In this document: positions 34,448 to 39,418 of the stretch, piece by piece
Layout of the letters: each line of letters starts with the position of its first letter
How positions within the stretch are numbered: the stretch's first letter is position 1
Assembly (NCBI GenBank): GCA_007693765.1
Contig: RECZ01000115.1
Span: 1 to 39,418, forward strand
Length of the DNA: 39,418 nt
DNA from: Phycisphaerales bacterium
GTDB taxonomy: Bacteria; Planctomycetota; Phycisphaerae; Phycisphaerales; UBA1924
Direction of reading: 5' to 3'
Program-made: the position numbers and the translations under genes
Notes under the pieces: model-generated
Database searches by the model: none
What the model saw: only the letters and a program-made list of their open reading frames with translations
What the model was told of the DNA's origin: nothing

Positions 34448-36420
34448 ACCTCTGGGCGCTCATCGCCCGCCTCGACCGACTCCAGAAGGCGCGCACGTTC
34501 AAGATCGTCGCCAGCGTCGTCGTGGTGGCGCTGATCGTGAGCGCGGGCGCCGTGCTCGCCGCCTTCTACTACGCCCCCAGCACCGCCGAGGCCACCCGCG
34601 CCGGCTTCGAGTCCGCCGCGGCCGCGCAGGAATCGTTGCGCACCCTCCGCGCCGAGGCGCGGGGCCATCACGAGGGGGCGTCGCTCTTCCGCGCCGGCGC
34701 GGGGTCGGTGCTGGTGTTCGGAATCGTCACGGCGTGCGCGGTCGCGCTGCTCATCGTGTGGCTCGGGCTGGCCCTGACATATCTCGGCATCGGCGCCGCG
34801 GCGCTGATCGTCGCTGGCCCCTTCGCCCTGTTCGAGTCGACCCGCCCCTTCGCGCTGCTGCTGCTGGGCGCGCTCACGCTCAGCGCGGCGTTCACCGCGC
34901 TGCTGCGGGCCCTGCACGGGGTGCTCTCCGCGGGCAGCCCCATCGCGGCCGTCGCCAAGAACACGCTCAGCGAGGCCGTGCGGCTGCGCATCAGCGTCGT
35001 GTTCATCGTGATGCTGGTCTTCCTCGTCTCGTCGCTGCCCATGCTGCTCGACGACAACCAGCCCCTCCGCTACCGCGTGCAGCTCTTCCTGACGTACGGC
35101 GCCGGCGGCGCCTTCTGGGTGCTGGCCTTCCTGACGGTCTTCTTCTCCATCGCCAGCGTCGCGTTCGAGCAGCGCGACCGCATCATCTGGCAGACGATGA
35201 CCAAGCCCGTCTCGCACCTCCAGTACGTGCTGGGCAAGTGGCTGGGCGTGGTCGCGCTCAACGGGGCGCTCCTGCTGGTCAGCGCCATGGGCGTCTTCCT
35301 CTTCACCGAGCACCTGCGCAACCAGCCGGCGATGGGCGAGGCCATCGCCTACGTCAACGCCGACGGCACGCGGGCGCCGACCTCCGACCGACGACTGCTC
35401 GAGCGACAGGTGCTCGTCGCGCGCTCCGGCTCGCGTGCGCTGCCGCCCGTCATCGACCCCGACGCCGTCGAGCGCGCCGTCGAAGACGAGGTTCAGCGCC
35501 TGCTGCGCAGCGACTCAACGCTCATCATCACCCGTGAGCTCCGCGAGTTCCTGCGCAGCGAGTTCATCGCCGCGCAGACCATCCAATACCGCACGCTCGA
35601 CCGCGGCGAGGGGCAGGTCTTTGTCTTCGACGGTCTCCGCCCCGTCGCCCGCGCCAACCTGCCCTTCACGCTCCGCTTCCGCGTCAGCTCCGGGAGCGAC
35701 AACCCCAGCAACCTCTATCGCATGCTCTTCTACATCCCCGGCCTCGAGCCGCTGGCGCAGGACGTGCCCCTCGGCGTCCCCCAGACCATCGACGTGCCGG
35801 ATGATTTCCTGCCCCGCGGCCTCACCCTCGAGCAGCGCCAGCAGGCGCGCGCCGAGATCCTTCAGGGCATCATCGACGAGGACGGCCGCTTCGCCGTCCA
35901 GATCTTCAACGGCGACCCCCGCACCGGGCACGTGAACATGCTGGCCACGACGTTCGAGCCCGGCGCCCTCGAAGTGCTCTACGTCGCCGGCGGCTACGAG
36001 TCGAACTTCCTCCGCGTCATGCTCATCATGTGGGCCAAGCTGGCCTTCTTCGCCGCCGTGGCCATCCTCACCGCCACGTTCCTCAACTTCCCCGTCGCCT
36101 GCCTCGTGGCGCTGAGCGTGCTCTTCATCGCCGAGACCTCCGGCTACCTTCAGGAAGCCCTCCACGCCTACACGCCCGACACCACCGTGGGCTACGACTA
36201 CGTCGCCGCGGTCTCTCGCGTCGTCGCCGTGCCCGTGGCCTACCTGTTCCAGTGGTACGGCGACCTCCGCGCCGCCACGAACCTCGCCGACGGGCGGCTC
36301 GTAGCATGGCCACAGGCCTTCCGCGCCGTGGCCACGCTCGTGCTCGCCAGCGCCGGCGTGCTCCTCGTCGCGTGGCGCGTCTTCGCCCGGCGCGAGCTGG
36401 CGATGTATTCCGGCAGGTGA
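34444..36420 (+). CDS. large ABC-2-type permease
   Basis: 658 residues starting at GTG within the ATPase stop (GTGA). Membrane helices cluster at about 19-42, 85-125, 140-160, 180-205, 215-240 and 268-290. A large extracytoplasmic domain of about 200 residues spans 305-505, then more helices follow to the end, which finishes ARRELAMYSGR. 'KNTLSEAVRLRISVVFIVML' and FEQRDRIIWQTMTKPVSHLQ parallel the divergent permease (NTFVESVRQP; TVISKPVGRP), so the two are probably distant relatives. The exported or inserted substrate is unknown. Confidence 0.85.
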   Translation: MNLWALIARLDRLQKARTFKIVASVVVVALIVSAGAVLAAFYYAPSTAEATRAGFESAAAAQESLRTLRAEARGHHEGASLFRAGAGSVLVFGIVTACAVALLIVWLGLALTYLGIGAAALIVAGPFALFESTRPFALLLLGALTLSAAFTALLRALHGVLSAGSPIAAVAKNTLSEAVRLRISVVFIVMLVFLVSSLPMLLDDNQPLRYRVQLFLTYGAGGAFWVLAFLTVFFSIASVAFEQRDRIIWQTMTKPVSHLQYVLGKWLGVVALNGALLLVSAMGVFLFTEHLRNQPAMGEAIAYVNADGTRAPTSDRRLLERQVLVARSGSRALPPVIDPDAVERAVEDEVQRLLRSDSTLIITRELREFLRSEFIAAQTIQYRTLDRGEGQVFVFDGLRPVARANLPFTLRFRVSSGSDNPSNLYRMLFYIPGLEPLAQDVPLGVPQTIDVPDDFLPRGLTLEQRQQARAEILQGIIDEDGRFAVQIFNGDPRTGHVNMLATTFEPGALEVLYVAGGYESNFLRVMLIMWAKLAFFAAVAILTATFLNFPVACLVALSVLFIAETSGYLQEALHAYTPDTTVGYDYVAAVSRVVAVPVAYLFQWYGDLRAATNLADGRLVAWPQAFRAVATLVLASAGVLLVAWRVFARRELAMYSGR

Positions 36421-36440
36421 ACCCAGACCGAGCCCCGCCC

Positions 36441-38396
36441 ATGCACAAAGACACAAAGATCCAGCTCCTCGCCGCCGGCGTGCTCGCGATCGCGCTGGGC
36501 GTCTCCGCGCTGCTCACCACCGCCGTCAGCGCCGAGGCGGGGCGCGCACAGCTGGGCTACGCCGACCGCATCGAAGACAGCGACCCGCCCGAGGTCGCCG
36601 TGGGCATCGCGCTCGGCGCGTTCCGCGGCCTCTTCGTCAACATGCTCTGGATGCGCGCCAACAGCCTCAAGGAAGAGGGCAAGTTCTACGAATCCATCGA
36701 ACTCGCCCGCACCATCACGCGCCTCCAGCCGCACTTCCCGCGCGTCTGGGCCTTCCAGGCTTGGAACATGGCCTACAACATCTCCGTCGCCACCAAAACC
36801 GCGGAGGAGCGCTGGATGTGGGTCAAGGCGGGCGTCGACCTGCTCCGGCGCGAGGGCATCCCCCGCAACCCCAACGACATGCAGCTCCACCGCGAGCTGG
36901 CGTGGATCTTCAACCACAAGATCCAGGGCTACGCCGACGACGCCAACATGTACTACAAGCGCCGCCACGCCGAGGAGTGGACGGTCGCGCTCGGCGCCCC
37001 GCCCCCCCGCGCCGCCACCACCGAGGCCAGCACCGAGCGCTACGTCCGCTGGCTGCGCAACATCGCCGCCTCGCCCGACACGCTCGCCGAGGCCATCCGG
37101 CGCGAGCCCGGCGTTGAGACGCTCGTCCGACGCATCCGCGACGAGGTCCGCCTCCCCCTCGACGCCAACCTCCTCCGCGCCGTCGAGATCCACCTCGCGC
37201 TCACCGACTCGTGGGCCGCACGCGAGGGTCTCGTCACGCTCTCCGAAGAGACCCGCAACGACGCCCTCATGCGCCTCCTCACCGACGACGACCTCACCGA
37301 GGCGTGGCGCATGCTCCTGGGACACCTCCGCAAGCGACTCGTCATCGATGAGTACAAGATGGAGTTCCCCCGCATGATCCGCTACACGCGGAAGTACGGG
37401 CCCCTCGACTGGCGGCATCCCTCGTCTCACGCCCTCTACTGGACACTCCGCGGCGTGGAGGAGGGCCTCGCCCGAATCAACATCTCCGACTGGGACCAGA
37501 CCAACACCGACCGCCTCGCCCTCCAGTCCGTGCAGGAACTCGCCCGCTTCGGCGACCTCCAGTACAGCATCCTCGACGACACCTACAGCGCCATGCCCAG
37601 CTCCGACTTCATCCCCGTCTACGGCGAACTGCTCGAAGAGCTCCTCGAACGCGCCGCGTTCTTCGAGCGTCAGGACCGCGCATTCACTCTCTACGCCCTC
37701 GGTTACCAGAACTTCCTGCGCGACACCGTCCGCTTCTACTACCGCTCCGGCGACTACGAGCTCGCCGAGCAGTACTACGAACGCCTCCGCACCTGGCACG
37801 GGCGCAACATCGACGATCCCGATTTCGATCTCGAACAGTTCACCAAGCCCATCGCCCAGTTCATCCAGGACGACCTCGAAGACCGCCTCATCTCGCCCAA
37901 CGTCGCCCTCCAGGAGTTCGACGGCGCCATGCGGGCCGGCTTCCAGCGCGGCCTCCTCCGCGGCCGGCGCGACGTCTTCGACGCCAACGCCCGCCACGCC
38001 CGCGCCGTGCACGAGTACTACATGGCAGAGCAGCTCCGCCGAACGACCATCGACCCCGACGCTGAACGCATGGAGCTCTTCCCCCGCGTCTTCGAGGACG
38101 CCGCGGCCCGCAGCCTCGTCTCCCTCGCCCTCGGCGGCCAGCTCGGCCCCGAGGCCGTCGCCACCATCTACCGGCGTGCGCCGCTCTGGCTCCAGCAGCC
38201 CGCATATGACGCCCTCGTCGGCGCCCTCGCGGGTGTGAGCCCCGCCGAGCTCGACGATTCCGACCCGCAAGGCGCCGCCATCGCCCGGCTCTTCCCCGAG
38301 CCGCCCAACATGGCCGAGTACCGCCAGCTCCGGCGCGCCCAGCGCGACACCGACGACCGCTCCCGCCAGGAAGGCGTCCGCACAGAGCAGCAGTAG
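36441..38396 (+). CDS. membrane-anchored TPR-like protein
   Basis: 651 residues. One N-terminal helix at about 8-30 anchors the protein, so the rest should be extracytoplasmic. The remainder is helical repeat: FRGLFVNMLWMRANSLKEEG, then KFYESIELARTITRLQPHFP, 'AWNMAYNISVATKTAEERW' and RELAWIFNHKIQGYADDANM. These are TPR/SEL1-type helix pairs with strong resemblance to an uncharacterised planctomycete family. More repeats appear near 480-500 (YYRSGDYELAEQYYERLRTW). The frame is open upstream to 36030, but the start at 36441 puts the anchor first. It lies 20 bases after the permease and is the likely last gene of the SPFH-ABC operon. Confidence 0.85.
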   Translation: MHKDTKIQLLAAGVLAIALGVSALLTTAVSAEAGRAQLGYADRIEDSDPPEVAVGIALGAFRGLFVNMLWMRANSLKEEGKFYESIELARTITRLQPHFPRVWAFQAWNMAYNISVATKTAEERWMWVKAGVDLLRREGIPRNPNDMQLHRELAWIFNHKIQGYADDANMYYKRRHAEEWTVALGAPPPRAATTEASTERYVRWLRNIAASPDTLAEAIRREPGVETLVRRIRDEVRLPLDANLLRAVEIHLALTDSWAAREGLVTLSEETRNDALMRLLTDDDLTEAWRMLLGHLRKRLVIDEYKMEFPRMIRYTRKYGPLDWRHPSSHALYWTLRGVEEGLARINISDWDQTNTDRLALQSVQELARFGDLQYSILDDTYSAMPSSDFIPVYGELLEELLERAAFFERQDRAFTLYALGYQNFLRDTVRFYYRSGDYELAEQYYERLRTWHGRNIDDPDFDLEQFTKPIAQFIQDDLEDRLISPNVALQEFDGAMRAGFQRGLLRGRRDVFDANARHARAVHEYYMAEQLRRTTIDPDAERMELFPRVFEDAAARSLVSLALGGQLGPEAVATIYRRAPLWLQQPAYDALVGALAGVSPAELDDSDPQGAAIARLFPEPPNMAEYRQLRRAQRDTDDRSRQEGVRTEQQ

Positions 38397-38467
38397 GGCG
38401 GCGCCGCACACAGCGCCAGACCAGCCCGACGAATCGCACCCGCTACGTATCTTCCGGGGGTGGTCGC

Positions 38468-38473
38468 TACACT
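38468..38473 (+). promoter_or_regulatory. -10 box of the FAH-family gene, predicted leaderless start
   Basis: TACACT ending exactly 7 bases before ATG 38481. No Shine-Dalgarno and no clear -35 are seen. Same arrangement as at dus and pheS, so this gene is probably transcribed on its own rather than from the SPFH operon. Confidence 0.5.
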
Positions 38474-38480
38474 CACGGCT

Positions 38481-39230
38481 ATGCGATTCATACGCCACGA
38501 AGGCCTCTTCGCCATCGAACGCGTCGCCGGTGCGCCCCTCGTCATCCCGCACGTGCTGGCCATCGGGCGCAACTACGCCGAGCACGCCAAGGAGATGGGC
38601 GGCGCCCCCCCGGAGCGCCCCGTCGTCTTCACAAAAAACCCCGCCTCGCTCTGCTTCGGCGCCGCCCTTGGCACGCACGACGGCGACATCCCCGAGGGCG
38701 GCGACGACATCGTCATCCCCAAAGTCTGCCAGGACCGCCCGCAGGTCGACTACGAGGGCGAACTCTGCATCGTCATCGGCGAGCGCTGCAAGGACGTCCC
38801 CGAGGCCGCGGCGTTGAGCGTCGTCATGGGGTGCTGCGTCGCCAACGACGTCTCCGCCCGCTGGTGGCAGAAGGAGGGCAGCGGGGGCCAGTTCCACCGC
38901 GGCAAGTCCTTCGACACCTTCTGCCCCGTCGGCCCCCACATCACGCCCATGCGCGACATCCCCGACGTTCAAAGCCTCACACTCACCACCACCCTCAACG
39001 GCGAGACCGTGCAGCGCGCCACCACCGCCGACATGCTCTTCCCCGTCGCCCGCCTCATCAGCGAGCTCTCGATGGGAACCACGCTCCTCCCCGGCACGCT
39101 CATCCTCACCGGCACCCCCGAGGGCGTCGGCGCCGGCCGCACGCCCCAACGGTTCCTCAAGGACGGCGACACCGTCACCATCAAGATCGACCCCCTCGGC
39201 GCCATCACCAACAAAGTGCGCGCCGAATAG
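38481..39230 (+). CDS. fumarylacetoacetate hydrolase (FAH) family protein
   Basis: 249 residues, the size of the YcgM/FAHD1 branch. Landmarks: AIGRNYAEHAKEMG near residue 30, the metal-site segment VDYEGELCIVIGERC near 90-105, the catalytic-site region VANDVSARWW near 120, GKSFDTFCPVGP near 140, and LILTGTPEGVG near 215. The family hydrolyses or decarboxylates beta-diketo acids with a divalent metal; typical substrates are acylpyruvates or oxaloacetate. The exact substrate is not resolved. An in-frame upstream ATG at 38460 exists, but the family N-terminus and the -10 box favour 38481. Confidence 0.92.
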   Translation: MRFIRHEGLFAIERVAGAPLVIPHVLAIGRNYAEHAKEMGGAPPERPVVFTKNPASLCFGAALGTHDGDIPEGGDDIVIPKVCQDRPQVDYEGELCIVIGERCKDVPEAAALSVVMGCCVANDVSARWWQKEGSGGQFHRGKSFDTFCPVGPHITPMRDIPDVQSLTLTTTLNGETVQRATTADMLFPVARLISELSMGTTLLPGTLILTGTPEGVGAGRTPQRFLKDGDTVTIKIDPLGAITNKVRAE

Positions 39231-39273
39231 CCCACAAACGCAGTCTCCCGCTCCGACCTACCCCACCTAGTGG

Positions 39274-39292
39274 GACGGGCGTCCCGCCCGTC
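39274..39292. repeat. 8-bp GC inverted repeat (REP-like)
   Basis: GACGGGCG (39274-39281), TCC loop, CGCCCGTC (39285-39292), 43 bases after the FAH-family stop. It may terminate that transcript. The compact sequence looks like a small dispersed repeat found between genes, but only one copy was noticed in this window. Confidence 0.5.
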
Positions 39293-39316
39293 TCCTCCCA
39301 ACCTACTCTTCCTCCC

Positions 39317-39348
39317 CCTCGATGCCTCGATGCCTTGATCCCTCGATG
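39317..39348 (+). repeat. tandem 8-bp repeat, four units, before alaS
   Basis: Four contiguous 8-base units: CCTCGATG, CCTCGATG, CCTTGATC, CCTCGATG. Three are identical and the third differs at two positions. They end 18 bases before the predicted alaS ATG, so they lie in its promoter or leader. Copy-number change by slippage is possible. Confidence 0.8.
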
Positions 39349-39366
39349 CCTTCTCCCGAGCCTTCC

Positions 39367-39418
39367 ATGCCTCCCACCGCCGCCCAGGTCCGCCAGCAGT
39401 TCATCGACTTCTTCGTCG
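39367..39418 (+). CDS. alaS: alanyl-tRNA synthetase, N-terminal fragment
   Basis: Only 17 codons are inside the window; the gene runs off the end. The translation reads M-P-P-T-A-A-Q-V-R-Q-Q-F-I-D-F-F-V. The pattern 'R-x-x-F-I/L-D-F-F' is the well-conserved opening of AlaRS, which starts the class II catalytic domain. No Shine-Dalgarno is seen. The identity rests on this short motif alone, so confidence is moderate. Confidence 0.7.
   Translation, partial: MPPTAAQVRQQFIDFFV

Noticed and set aside
36240-39149. A 969-codon open frame on the minus strand across the TPR protein, FAH gene and permease end
   Set aside because: It is antisense to three well-supported genes; long stop-free antisense frames are expected in DNA this GC-rich, and the translation is low-complexity Gly/Ala/Val/Glu without any domain.

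Overview
The window is a GC-rich chromosomal segment that reads as a planctomycete, most likely class Phycisphaerae. This rests on four traits: a C-terminal 'PTPG...GLGALALGRRRR' anchor of the PEP-CTERM kind, an SPFH/ABC-2/TPR gene set of a type I associate with planctomycetes, ribosomal proteins with long low-complexity tails, and very few Shine-Dalgarno sequences. The class assignment is inference from family resemblance. No phage, insertion sequence or CRISPR array was seen.

Layout. (1) 1-8.0 kb is a mixed accessory stretch. It holds a tRNA-Ser(UGA), two coupled minus-strand genes (a lipoprotein and a small helical protein), a tRNA-dihydrouridine synthase, a small lipoprotein, a secreted TPR protein with a CX4CH cytochrome-like motif, a coiled-coil lipoprotein, and a convergent secreted protein of unknown function. 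(2) 8.0-23.9 kb is one long ribosomal supercluster in the classical S10-spc-alpha order: rpsJ-rplC-rplD-rplW-rplB-rpsS-rplV-rpsC-rplP-rpmC-rpsQ-rplN-rplX-rplE-rpsN-rpsH-rplF-rplR-rpsE-rplO-secY, then infA-rpmJ-rpsM-rpsK-rpoA-rplQ. It is preceded by a TTGACA promoter with a 230-base leader and closed by a perfect 15-bp hairpin. rpmD (L30), adk, map and rpsD are not in their usual places. (3) 23.9-26.6 kb holds a secreted DUF4397 protein, pheS without pheT, and a small membrane protein. (4) 26.6-38.4 kb is the most distinctive region. A minus-strand ABC-2 permease and a VOC protein diverge from a tightly coupled plus-strand operon: three different SPFH (HflK/HflC/prohibitin-type) proteins, an ABC ATPase, a large ABC-2-type permease and a membrane-anchored TPR protein. 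(5) 38.4 kb to the end holds a fumarylacetoacetate-hydrolase-family enzyme and the first 17 codons of alaS behind a tandem 8-bp repeat.

How the genes work together. The central block builds the ribosome, the Sec channel and the RNA polymerase alpha subunit; tRNA-Ser, dus, pheS and alaS add further translation functions. The SPFH-ABC-TPR operon is probably one envelope machine: SPFH proteins would form a membrane scaffold around an ABC-2 transporter that couples to an extracytoplasmic TPR protein. That role is inferred from gene coupling and domains only.

The most noteworthy observations are an XRE-like helix-turn-helix domain fused to the N-terminus of ribosomal protein L22, the three-SPFH/ABC-2 operon, three genes whose -10 box (TAYACT) lies exactly 7 bases before the ATG (predicted leaderless mRNAs), a short zinc-type S14 that has lost three of four zinc ligands, and a histone-H1-like tail on L24.
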